Part shown: positions 56,910 to 64,000 of the stretch, in pieces
Layout: each line of letters starts with the position of its first letter
How positions within the stretch are numbered: position 1 is the stretch's first letter
DNA from: DASXUX01 sp036504595
Lineage (GTDB): Bacteria; Planctomycetota; SZUA-567; H5-PLA8
NCBI GenBank assembly: GCA_036504595.1
Contig: DASXUX010000097.1
Location: 242,685-306,684 of the forward strand
Reading direction: 5' to 3'
DNA length: 64,000 nt
Program-made: the position numbers and the translations under genes
The notes under the pieces: model-generated
Databases searched by the model: none
Seen by the model: only the letters and a program-made list of their open reading frames with translations
Told to the model about the DNA's origin: nothing

Positions 56910-58535
56910 TCAAATGTTAGCCAGTTCGCCGAAGTACTCATTGTCCTCGGCGTAACCGCCTTCGCCCTTTTTGATCGACTTGACGTCCTCGACAAACTCG
57001 ATCGACTGAATCCACTTGACCATCTTGAAGCCGAGTTGGTTCTCGACACGCAGCCGCAACGGCGCCCCGTGCAGGTGATTCAGGGGCTGGTAGTTCATTT
57101 CGTAAGCCAGCAATGATTGCGGGTGCGAAGCGTTCCTGATCGAAAGACTATCGTAATATTGCCCGCCAGCGACGCCCGTATTGAAATCCACACCTTCACC
57201 AAATGAGTAAAAGATGACTGCCTTGGCCTTTGGTCGTGGGCGGGCCAGCTTGATCAATTCCGCCAGCGGCAGACCGCCCCATTCAGCGATGCCTGACCAG
57301 CCCTGGATGCAGTGGTTCAGCGTGATCTGAGTCTTCTTGCCCAGCGCCCGGAGGTCGTCTAGCGACAGTTCGACCGGGTTCTCCACCAGACCGTAAACCT
57401 TGAGCCGGTAGTCCCTGAAATCGCCGGCGGCCAGCGTCTTCCACTCCGTCGAAGTCGGCATCTTGCCGTTTGGCCAGAAGAAAGGGGAGATATCTTCGCG
57501 GCCGAACTCGGCCACCGGAGCGGATTGGTCGAGAAGGATGCCCATCACCGGGGTAACGACCGCCTCGGCGGCGTGTTGGACGGTCCGGGGGTGCCTCCAA
57601 GCCGCCCAGTTGGCGAATGCATTCAGGAGGACAACCACGCCGATCCCCGTGAGACCCAGGTACAGACCGATCGGGTTGGCGTCGTCCGTGCCCACCACGA
57701 TGTGGTTCATGTTTCGGGAAAAGCCGGTGAGCGCGACCATGGTCACGTGCGCAACGGTGAAGACGACGAAGACGCACATGACCAAGAAGTGGATCGACCG
57801 GCCAACTTGGCGGTTGCCGGGCAGATTCGGATACCATGTGAACCGGGCTGTAAAGGCTGGCGACATGGAGGGCCCGGTCAGAATCGCCAGGGGTGCCAGG
57901 ACGAACACGACCCCGAAGTATGCCAGTTGTTGGAGCGCGTTGTAGTGGTAGAAGCCGTTGGGCTCCGGTGGCATGTGGAAAGTAGCGTAGTGGACGAAGA
58001 CAGCCCAGGCATCGGGCACGATTTGCCAGGTGGTCGGCACCAGACGTTGCCACTGCCCAGTGCCAAACAGCAGGAGCAGGAATACCAGACCGTTGCCCAC
58101 CCAGAACAGGACGCCTAGAAAGTGCCAATGCCGGGCCATGCCGACGGTGTGCCGGTAGCCGGGCAGGCCGATCCACGGGGAGAGGTGGCGGGAGTCGTCT
58201 TTTGATGTCCAGACGCGGTCGTTGGGCACTTCGACCGGCGTAAGCCGGAGCCACTCCGTGCCCGGGGTGCAGTGAACGTTCCAGTACAGCCGGGGGTGGT
58301 CCATGAGGATCTGCAGGCCGCTGCGGATGAATAGGCTTAGAGACATGAAGTTGACGTAGTGCGTGATGCGCAGCCATGCCGGGAGGCCATAAGGTCCAGC
58401 CGCCGTTGCAGGCGTAAGCTCGACGATGGGCGCGAGGACCGGGAGACCGAGAGTGCCCCACTGGATGTAAGCTGCTGCAACCAGGAGCAGGGGCGGCGAA
58501 ACGAGCAGCAGAAGCGTCTTGAGTCGAATGTGCAC
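56910..58535 (-). CDS. Cytochrome b561-like / sulfite-oxidase-fold molybdoenzyme fusion
   Basis: A 541-residue protein from GTG 58535 (GGGAGG 7 bases upstream); ATG 58559 overlaps the previous stop but has no such site. The N-terminal about 300 residues form a di-heme b561-type membrane part: histidines in RITHYVNFMSLSLFIRSG, MARHWHFLGVLFWVGNGL and SIHFLVMCVFVVFTVAHVTM. The C-terminal about 200 residues are a sulfite-oxidase fold domain with the Mo cysteine in TLNHCIQGWSGIAEWGGL. In MsrPQ these functions are two separate proteins, so this is a single-chain version. Substrate could be oxidised methionine or similar. It stands between DUF2945 and zwf. Confidence 0.75.
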   Translation of the reverse strand: MHIRLKTLLLLVSPPLLLVAAAYIQWGTLGLPVLAPIVELTPATAAGPYGLPAWLRITHYVNFMSLSLFIRSGLQILMDHPRLYWNVHCTPGTEWLRLTPVEVPNDRVWTSKDDSRHLSPWIGLPGYRHTVGMARHWHFLGVLFWVGNGLVFLLLLFGTGQWQRLVPTTWQIVPDAWAVFVHYATFHMPPEPNGFYHYNALQQLAYFGVVFVLAPLAILTGPSMSPAFTARFTWYPNLPGNRQVGRSIHFLVMCVFVVFTVAHVTMVALTGFSRNMNHIVVGTDDANPIGLYLGLTGIGVVVLLNAFANWAAWRHPRTVQHAAEAVVTPVMGILLDQSAPVAEFGREDISPFFWPNGKMPTSTEWKTLAAGDFRDYRLKVYGLVENPVELSLDDLRALGKKTQITLNHCIQGWSGIAEWGGLPLAELIKLARPRPKAKAVIFYSFGEGVDFNTGVAGGQYYDSLSIRNASHPQSLLAYEMNYQPLNHLHGAPLRLRVENQLGFKMVKWIQSIEFVEDVKSIKKGEGGYAEDNEYFGELANI

Positions 58536-58555
58536 GGTTATCCTCCCACCTGAGG

Positions 58556-58792
58556 TCATCCGGCTCGCTTGCGTTTACGAATTTTTTTGAGAGCCGAGCC
58601 TTTGTGCATCGCCAGATGGTCTGTCGTGTCGCTCTTGATCAAATACTGCGGCACCTCTTTCGAAGCGCGGACGATATAGGTCTTGAATTTGATGGCAGAG
58701 GTAACCTTTTTCTTGATCGTTCCGCGAACGCGGCCCGCTTCCGAGTTCCATTCAACGTGATCGCCTACTTTGAATGTCGGTGCCCCGATCAT
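58556..58792 (-). CDS. DUF2945 / HVA1 TUDOR-like small protein
   Basis: A 78-residue protein from ATG 58792. FKVGDHVEWNSEAGRVRGTI, then KKKVTSAIKFKTYIVRASKE and a basic tail (SALKKIRKRKRAG) match the short DUF2945 'hypervirulence-associated protein TUDOR' family. These are small beta-barrel proteins of unknown role. The upstream out-of-frame ATG at minus 5 and the longer frame are not supported. It lies directly upstream of the cytochrome b fusion gene, whose possible ATG start overlaps its stop. Confidence 0.65.
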   Translation of the reverse strand: MIGAPTFKVGDHVEWNSEAGRVRGTIKKKVTSAIKFKTYIVRASKEVPQYLIKSDTTDHLAMHKGSALKKIRKRKRAG

Positions 58793-59623
58793 GGCATTGG
58801 CAGATTTCCTACGTGGTGGCCGGCTTCTGAAACAGCTCGTTGCGTGAATTGGGATCGCTCTGGAAGGCGCCATGCATCACGTTGACCTTCAATGACTGAC
58901 TGCGTGTCGCGGACGTCGCGCGCCGGCGCGCACATATGCTTGCCATCAATCAACGCAAGATCGCGTGCGCCGGGGGAGCGCCAATTTACGCATCGAATGA
59001 CTATGGTTTCCCGCGCCTGGATAGGGGATCGTCCATGAATTCCACAATGAGCTGTCGCTGTACGCTCGTCAGAACTCGGCTGCAATCAGCAGGCCCATGA
59101 AGAATTGATATGCGCCGTTCTGGATCAGGATCAGTTGAACCGGGGACGGCCGAATTGCAGTCAATGCAGGTCCAGTCCTATGCCGACTTCGCAACGGATA
59201 GGTCCGCGCTTATCTGAGATGCGCCTTAGCTCTTCACCCAGGATCGCATCACCGCCCATTTTTAGTTTGGATGACAACCACTCTCTGACTTAAGGTGGGA
59301 CTTCCTCGTTGTTAGCATCCTGAGTAAACAGAAACCAGGAAACTTCCCGTAGCCAACTCCAAAGATAGTAACAAGAAAGAAGAATGCGTCGAAACGGCCC
59401 AACAGACTTCCTCAAACCTTCCTGAAAGCAAATCGCAAGCTTTTCCAAACCCAAACACCAATTCTCCCAGTTCGGGTCTTTCTGAAGTGTCGCGCTTTCG
59501 ACATCCTGTGCATCAACTGTGCCGATTCGCCTATGGAAATCGGCGTAGTTTTCGGATGCGCTGGATTCTCGGCGGCTTAACGCAGATCCCAACGTTTACC
59601 GAGCCCTCCTCTTGCAGCACCCC
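58793..59623. other. Decayed region without intact genes
   Basis: About 830 bases with no convincing gene. On the minus strand, frames such as GGDAILGEELRRISDKRGPI at about 59180-59260 have protein-like character, as if fragments of a lost gene. From 59280 to 59530 the sequence is more AT-rich than the flanks. This fits a zone of insertion and decay. Confidence 0.45.
59290..59592 (-). CDS. Hypothetical ORF in the AT-rich patch (doubtful)
   Basis: A 100-residue frame with DFHRRIGTVDAQDVESATLQ, WENWCLGLEKLAICFQEGLR and ILLSCYYLWSWLREVSW. It has no recognisable family or strong start signal. Its composition and the remnant context suggest a fragment rather than a working gene. Confidence 0.25.
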   Translation of the reverse strand: MGSALSRRESSASENYADFHRRIGTVDAQDVESATLQKDPNWENWCLGLEKLAICFQEGLRKSVGPFRRILLSCYYLWSWLREVSWFLFTQDANNEEVPP

Positions 59624-59710
59624 TTGCCGGCAGTCGGGCCGCCCATCGCGGCTGTAGCCGTTCTTGGCTTTCGGAATCAGTTCGCACTGCCCCTCGATTC
59701 GCAGCAAGCC
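59624..59710 (-). pseudogene. DDE transposase remnant (IS1634-like)
   Basis: One minus-strand frame reads LRIEGQCELIPKAKNGYSRD and continues GRPDCRQ. 'GYSRDxRPDxxQ' is a hallmark of IS1634-type and related DDE transposases, preceded in them by a 'yFEG' motif and followed by 'vvialvv'. Here it is followed at once by unrelated sequence, so only a fragment of about 29 codons remains. No terminal inverted repeats could be located by eye. Confidence 0.45.
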
Positions 59711-59763
59711 GCCTGGCGCAAGACGCTTTCTGTCTTCGATGACGATCAGGCGCGCGAGCACAA

Positions 59764-60240
59764 TCAGTTTCCGTGGAATAGTGCGCTGGCCGGCACGGCC
59801 TGTTTGCTGATGCTCGGACCCTTCCACGAGAAGATCAACCCGTGCTGGTTCGTATTGTCAAAGTATTCGATGCGCAGTGCATGGTACCCAGCCGTCAGCG
59901 TCTTCGTGGCCGATTTCTCGCTGATGCTGTGAACGCCGTCGTTGCTGACGAGGAGCGCGCGATCCAGGTACACCTTTGAACCGTCGGATGACTTGATGTA
60001 CAGCGTGTACGAACCAGCCGTCGTGACCTTTAGATACCCATGGTGGCGGGCCGCAAACGTACTAGACAGATAGCCGCCGTCGAGCGTAATCTGCCCGGCC
60101 CACAGCAGCGGCTGCCAGAGCAACACAAGCAGGCTGCTGTTGGTAATGTTCATGCTGGAGGTTGGCGTACTGATGGTAGGTGCGCCAATGCTCGGCCACT
60201 GCGGCGATTGTGGAACGAGCAACTGTCCTGAGAAGGTCAA
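59764..60240 (-). pseudogene. PA14-domain fragment
   Basis: A 158-residue frame whose second half is a PA14-like beta-barrel: GYLKVTTAGSYTLYIKSSDG, SKVYLDRALLVSNDGVHSIS, then LTAGYHALRIEYFDNTNQHG and LIFSWKGPSISKQAVPASAL. PA14 domains bind carbohydrate and occur in secreted enzymes. The frame is the same as the upstream beta-repeat ORF, and only one in-frame TGA (60283-60285) separates them. It probably belonged to one long secreted protein. Confidence 0.55.
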
Positions 60241-60282
60241 TGCGCAGGCCAGCGATCTTGAGTTCTTAAGCGTGGATGGGCT

Positions 60283-61242
60283 TCAGGGCGCATTCAGCCA
60301 AGCGCCGCTGACGTTCGCCGTTCCGTCGATCGTCAAAACCCCTGTGCCGTTCGTAGACCCGGAAAGGTTGAGCATGCCCGTGCACGTCGAGTTGGCCTCC
60401 TGCACCACAGTTCCGCACACGTCCACGGTGCCGCTGAGCATCCCGCAGTTGTAGAGCGTGCTGCCCGTCGTGATCACAACCTTCGCCCCCTCCGCGCACG
60501 TCCCGTCGCTTTCGTTGCGCGCGTACGCGTTCGGCGTGCCGTCCCCGATCTGCAGTTCGCCGCTCGCCGCGTTTACGGCGCCCACGTTCAGCAGTTGGCA
60601 CTGGACCGCGCTCGACGTGTTCACGAGAACCTGGGACGTGAGCGTGCTCGACGGTAAAATCGCGATGAAGCCGGGTCCCCATACACAGGCGTCGGTGAGA
60701 TTGACCGTTCCGGAGGGGGTGATCCCGTTCCAAATCTGGGCCTGTGAGTTTGGCAAGAAGTTGAGCGTGCCCGATCCTGAGATACCTATCTGCGCGCTGA
60801 ACCCGGCCATGTCACTTACGTTGGCAGTACCATTTATTGTCAATGCGTTGAATCCACCAATGCCGCCGAAACCGCCCACGTTGAGCGTCCCATTGCACGA
60901 CGAATTCGCCTCCTGCATCAAGTTCCCGAGCACGTCAAGCGTGCCGGCGAGCGTACCGGAATTGTGAAGCCAACCACCTGCGGGAAGGACGATCTTGGCC
61001 CCGGGCTCGCTCGTCAACGTGCCGCCAAGCTCGTTCCACGCGTAAGACGCTGATAGGGGAAACTGCAGTTCACCGCTGGCCGCGTTCACTACGCCGTAGT
61101 TGTGCAGATTGCAGAGAATCGCGTTCGGGAGGCTCAGATTCACGCGACCAACAAAATGCAGCGGATCTTTCGCTGACCTTTGGGCTGAAAATGAAGCCAG
61201 TTTGCGGGCCCGAAGGCGTGGAATTAGGACTTCTTTCTCCAC
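60283..61242 (-). pseudogene. Beta-repeat protein (large secreted protein fragment)
   Basis: A 319-residue frame with two long repeats that share NVGAVNAASGELQ, GTLNVGG / GMLNLSG and NGTANVSDMAG / DGTANVSGAWL blocks. This is typical of autotransporter-associated or beta-helix proteins with Gly/Asn-rich short strands. No signal peptide is seen; the N-terminal residues (LIPRLRARKLASFSAQRSAK) look like a junction. It ends in a TGA that is followed in the same frame by the PA14 segment. It is most likely a truncated surface or secreted protein. Confidence 0.55.
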
Positions 61243-61397
61243 TCTCTGATTTTGCTCGCCACGGCGTGCAGTTCAGGTTCGCTCGTCACACGTCGTACTG
61301 CTCGGTGAAGGAGTTCACACTTCCGGCGAGGGTCAGTTGCGTTTTCAAAATTGTGCAGCAACTCCCAGACTGTTGGCGGATGAGCTGGAAATGCCAT
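61224..61397 (-). CDS. Small protein of unknown function
   Basis: A 57-residue frame from ATG 61397 with TGGAG 8 bases upstream. PTVWELLHNFENATDPRRKC, ELLHRAVRRVTSEPELHAVA, then SKIREWRKKS. It looks helical and basic. It overlaps the first 19 bases of the beta-repeat ORF on the same strand and is downstream of radC. No family known. Confidence 0.4.
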   Translation of the reverse strand: MAFPAHPPTVWELLHNFENATDPRRKCELLHRAVRRVTSEPELHAVASKIREWRKKS

Positions 61398-61440
61398 AGC
61401 TAAGCTCCAGAACGATCGCACGTATACATCGCAATGGATA

Positions 61441-62115
61441 TCAGTAACTGGTGTGCAGCCAGGCGAATCTTCCGCAGCGCTGGCACCGGCCTGGGTGGCA
61501 GAGACCGGGTACTTTCGGCGCGACACCGTGGCGGGAGCCAGGCACATCGTTGGTGGCTCCGCAGCGTGGGCATCCCCATGCGCCCAGCGATGACCCAGTT
61601 TCTTTTGCTTCGCGCAGATAGGTTGCGGCGAAGGCTTGATGACGTACGCGCCGCAGGGCTCGGGGCGTCATGATGCTGCAATGGCCAGAGCGACTAAGAA
61701 TAATGTGATCCAATAACGGGTATCCGATCAGCAGACTTGCTTCGGCGGTGTCGCGCGTCACCCGCAGGTCAGCATCACTGGGCTCAAGGCACCCGGACGG
61801 ATGATTGTGGACCAGGAAAATAGCGCTGGCCATCGAGCGCACCGCGCCGTAGAAGGCATCGCCAATGCGCAGCACGAGGTGGTCACCGGTGCCCACCGAG
61901 ATCAGATTCCAGTATAGGAGGCGGCATTGCGAGTTTACCGCTCCTGCGACCATCACCTCTCGGTCCAGTCTCGCGATCTCGGCAAATACCGCCGCAATTG
62001 CTCCCGCTGAGTTTACGAGGGGACATTTCTCTGCTCCAAACTGTGCGAGCAGATCGTGCCCCATTACCGGAGCGGCGGTGTACGTTCGAAATCCGTTTTC
62101 GGCACAGGCATGCAT
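61441..62115 (-). CDS. RadC-like JAMM-domain protein with C-terminal zinc ribbon
   Basis: A 224-residue protein starting at ATG 62115 (AAGGGAG upstream). The RadC/MPN-type metal site is visible: AIFLVHNHPSGCLEPSDADL (HxH and Asp), preceded by GAVNSQCRLLYWNLISVGTG and followed by YPLLDHIILSRSGH. This RadC lacks the N-terminal HhH domain; such short forms are common in mobile elements. A C-terminal four-cysteine zinc ribbon follows (CPRCGATN and CQRCGRF), which is not usual for RadC. It is divergent from the sigma-54 activator. Its DNA-repair role is doubtful. Confidence 0.75.
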   Translation of the reverse strand: MHACAENGFRTYTAAPVMGHDLLAQFGAEKCPLVNSAGAIAAVFAEIARLDREVMVAGAVNSQCRLLYWNLISVGTGDHLVLRIGDAFYGAVRSMASAIFLVHNHPSGCLEPSDADLRVTRDTAEASLLIGYPLLDHIILSRSGHCSIMTPRALRRVRHQAFAATYLREAKETGSSLGAWGCPRCGATNDVPGSRHGVAPKVPGLCHPGRCQRCGRFAWLHTSY

Positions 62116-62218
62116 CGGCGGCTCCCTTAAGCAACAGCCTTGCCTCTGCGGAAGTCTCGTTGCCCAATCAGTGCTCGATGCGAAATGCCGCTGGTGCACA
62201 GGGTTGCAGATGAGAGCT

Positions 62219-62287
62219 CTTGCTTGTGCTGATCAAGCAAGAATAATACAGCACAGTTGTGTGCAGGGGTTGTGCAGCGTTGTGCAG
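62219..62287. promoter_or_regulatory. Operator-like repeats between radC and the sigma-54 activator
   Basis: A perfect inverted repeat (CTTGCTTG / CAAGCAAG with 7-base loop) is at 62219-62241. Three direct TGTGCAG units start at about 62260, 62271 and 62281, 10-11 bases apart, about one helical turn. This suits a cooperative regulator such as the activator itself. No consensus promoter is evident. Confidence 0.45.
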
Positions 62288-62335
62288 GCACCTCGCATCG
62301 GATAAGGTAAAACCAGTGGGTTTTCGGGAGGCGAA

Positions 62336-63697
62336 ATGGCCAAGCATGCCTGCACGGTGCTGATTGCCGACGACGACAAGTACATTCGCGATGACCTGAG
62401 TGATCTGTTAAAGGGAACCATCGAGATCCTCTTGCTTGCGAGTACTGCCAAGGAAACGTGGCAAGCGATTAGCGAACATAAGCCGGACCTGGTGTTGCTG
62501 GATATCAGGTTCCCCGATTGCACCGATTTGAGCCTGCTAAAGCGCATCAAAGAGGAGACCAGCGCTGACGTGATCGTCCTCACCAGCCAAACCGAAAACA
62601 TTCCCCAGATCGTAAACGCGATCAAGTTGGGTGCGTTCGACTATGTGCCTAAACCGTTCACGGGCGCGGAACTGTTGAACCGCATCGAGAAGGCGCTGGG
62701 TCAGCGCGCGTTGCTCAAGTCTCGCGAGTACCTTCTGAACGAATTGGAGGCGCAAAGCGGATTAGGGTGTTTGATCGGTCGAAGCGCGGCCATGGACCAG
62801 GCGCGCCAGACAATCCGCCGGCTTGCGCAGACAGACGGTTGCGTATTGCTCCGCGGGGAGAGCGGAACGGGCAAGGAACTGGCCGCACGCGCGTTGCACT
62901 ATCTCAGCAGGCGGCGAAGTAATCCCTTCATCGTCGTCAACTGTGCGTCGATCCCGGAGGCTCTGGTCGAGTCCGTGTTTTTCGGGCATCGCCGGGGCGC
63001 GTTTACCGGGGCCGTGGAGAACATGAAGGGAAAATTCGAGGCTGCTGAGGACGGCACGCTGTTCCTGGATGAAATCGGCGACATGCCGCTGGCGCAGCAG
63101 GCATCTTTGCTGCGCGTACTGGAGTATAGACACTTTGTGCCGGTGGGTGAGACTCGCGAGCGGGAATGCAGGGCTCGGTTCGTCCTGGCGAGCAACCGCG
63201 ACCTGCGTGAGCGCGTCGACTCCGGCGCTTTCCGAGAAGATTTGTTCTACCGTATCAACGTCGCCGCGATCACGCTCCCACCGTTGCGGAGCCGCCCCGA
63301 AGACGTGGCTGATCTGGCGGAACACTTCCGCATCAAGCTGGGCCTGGAACTGGGACGACCACCAGTGCGGATCAGCCCGCCGGCGCTTGAACTGCTTGCA
63401 AAATATGACTGGCCGGGCAACGTGCGGGAACTTAAGCACGTGCTGGAAGGGGCCATGATGCTGCTCGGACCGGACCAGGATGAAATCGCGCTCCGTGATC
63501 TGCCGCCCGAACTGCTGGCCATGCAGCCCCGCGATGGTCAGCAGGGCGAGCAGCTTGGCGCAAGCGAACTTCACGAGAAGCGGGAGCTGCTCCGTGCGCT
63601 ACAGGAATGCGGCGGCAACCAGTCTCAGGCCGCGCGACTGCTCGGATATCACCGGAACACGATTCGATCTAAAATCCGCTACTATGGGATCAGATAA
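62336..63697 (+). CDS. NtrC-type sigma-54-dependent response regulator
   Basis: A 453-residue protein with the full NtrC plan. Residues 1-120: receiver with phospho-Asp in LVLLDIRFPD and conserved Lys in FDYVPKPFTG. About 135-370: AAA+ domain, Walker A GESGTGKELAARAL, and the sigma-54 contact loop GAFTGA, followed by FLDEIGDMPLAQQASLLRVL. About 420-450: Fis-like helix-turn-helix (NQSQAARLLGYHRNTIRSKI). A strong GGGAGG precedes ATG. Its sensor kinase is not next to it in the window; the following gene is a short unknown. Target promoters were not found. Confidence 0.85.
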   Translation: MAKHACTVLIADDDKYIRDDLSDLLKGTIEILLLASTAKETWQAISEHKPDLVLLDIRFPDCTDLSLLKRIKEETSADVIVLTSQTENIPQIVNAIKLGAFDYVPKPFTGAELLNRIEKALGQRALLKSREYLLNELEAQSGLGCLIGRSAAMDQARQTIRRLAQTDGCVLLRGESGTGKELAARALHYLSRRRSNPFIVVNCASIPEALVESVFFGHRRGAFTGAVENMKGKFEAAEDGTLFLDEIGDMPLAQQASLLRVLEYRHFVPVGETRERECRARFVLASNRDLRERVDSGAFREDLFYRINVAAITLPPLRSRPEDVADLAEHFRIKLGLELGRPPVRISPPALELLAKYDWPGNVRELKHVLEGAMMLLGPDQDEIALRDLPPELLAMQPRDGQQGEQLGASELHEKRELLRALQECGGNQSQAARLLGYHRNTIRSKIRYYGIR

Positions 63698-63712
63698 AGG
63701 AAGAGGCTGATT

Positions 63713-63952
63713 ATGGTACACGATCTCGACCTGGCCTTGGCCATCAGCACGCGTTTTCATGAACGGAAAGTGGTGGTCAACGAGGCCGTCTTCATGGAGG
63801 CCTTGGATCAGGTAATCTCCACGGGTGCCGGACGCGCGGTCATGAACATCCCGCAGGCAAGCTCCAAGTACCCATTCGTACACCAGCTTGCTTGGAGAGG
63901 CATTACTCTCGTGCATTTTTCCCGCGAGGCGGTGCAAGGCACTCGCACGTAA
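63713..63952 (+). CDS. Short protein of unknown function
   Basis: A 79-residue frame starting at ATG 63713 with GAGG 8 bases upstream, 15 bases after the regulator gene. It reads VHDLDLALAISTRFHERKVV, VNEAVFMEALDQVISTGAGR, then AVMNIPQASSKYPFVHQLAW. No family is recognised. Close spacing suggests co-transcription with the regulator. Confidence 0.5.
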   Translation: MVHDLDLALAISTRFHERKVVVNEAVFMEALDQVISTGAGRAVMNIPQASSKYPFVHQLAWRGITLVHFSREAVQGTRT

Positions 63953-64000
63953 GACCGTATCCTTTGCGATGCATCTTCACGAAGCCTTGCCGACGGTTTC

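Noticed and set aside
62183..62205. Sigma-54 promoter (TGG...TTGCA) upstream of the NtrC-type gene
   Set aside because: TGGTGCACAGGGTTGCAG has 11 bases instead of 10 between the GG and GC elements, so it does not fit the -24/-12 consensus.
1..64000. tRNA or rRNA genes
   Set aside because: Several GGTTCGAAT-like words were checked (for example near 7682 and 33600) but they are in coding frames without cloverleaf arms. No rRNA-like sequence was seen.

Overview
This window is a high-GC bacterial chromosome segment. No rRNA, tRNA or CRISPR array was seen, so taxonomy is inferred from gene content only. It carries a FHA-Ser/Thr kinase with a large extracytoplasmic tail, many secreted proteins of unknown role, a fused AhbA-AhbB siroheme decarboxylase, LarB, a M60-like metallopeptidase, a URO-D-like protein beside a FAD oxidoreductase, and many short palindromic and heptameric repeats. 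This mix is typical of uncultured PVC-like lineages (Planctomycetota, Verrucomicrobiota, Hydrogenedentota and relatives); I cannot choose among them.

Layout. 1-1741: tail of a polysaccharide-export ABC ATPase facing a Wzz-like coiled-coil protein. 2057-10550: a carbonic-anhydrase-like protein, then a plus-strand run of secreted proteins (transglutaminase-like, PQQ-type propeller, helical toroid), a FAD oxidoreductase and a URO-D-like protein. 10554-17895: mostly minus-strand housekeeping genes (AlkD-like, GluQRS, HEAT protein, E1-alpha, NnrD, Eda, LarB) with one plus-strand STAS protein. 18360-25317: repeat-disrupted AraC-like protein, FHA kinase, bS21, AhbAB, Mrp. 25436-34746: BtuF/BtuC-like importer without an ATPase, M60 peptidase, DegT aminotransferase, ABM monooxygenase, Fe-ADH, two membrane-anchored unknowns.

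The centre of interest is 35147-52071. A PAS-LuxR regulator and an Rrf2 regulator are divergent. After the Rrf2 gene comes a tightly coupled series: GltD-like NAD(P) oxidoreductase with a C-terminal ferredoxin, Tat-type Rieske protein, fused cytochrome b/subunit IV, membrane-anchored seven-CxxCH cytochrome c, Tat-exported NarG/NxrA-type molybdopterin subunit, NarH/NxrB-type Fe-S subunit, heme-b gamma-type lipoprotein, TorD-type chaperone, MoaA, MobA, MoeA and a carboxymuconolactone-decarboxylase-family protein. Together these would encode a periplasm-facing type II DMSO-reductase-family enzyme wired to an alternative bc complex, plus its chaperone and part of its cofactor supply. The alpha subunit most resembles nitrite oxidoreductase/nitrate reductase relatives, but the substrate cannot be read from sequence.

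52252-58792: a Sel1-C39-like protein, a SGNH hydrolase, glucose-6-phosphate dehydrogenase, and a cytochrome b/sulfite-oxidase-fold fusion. 58793-61242 is a degraded zone with transposase, PA14 and beta-repeat remnants. 61224-63952: a small protein, RadC, a sigma-54 activator and a short unknown.

The second major theme is repeats. Nearly every longer spacer holds a degenerate heptamer array, often folded back on itself as two inverted arms. Several palindromic families also lie in frame inside genes, including respiratory genes of the main cluster. One array is bracketed by a 23-bp near-perfect direct duplication, which points to an insertion event.
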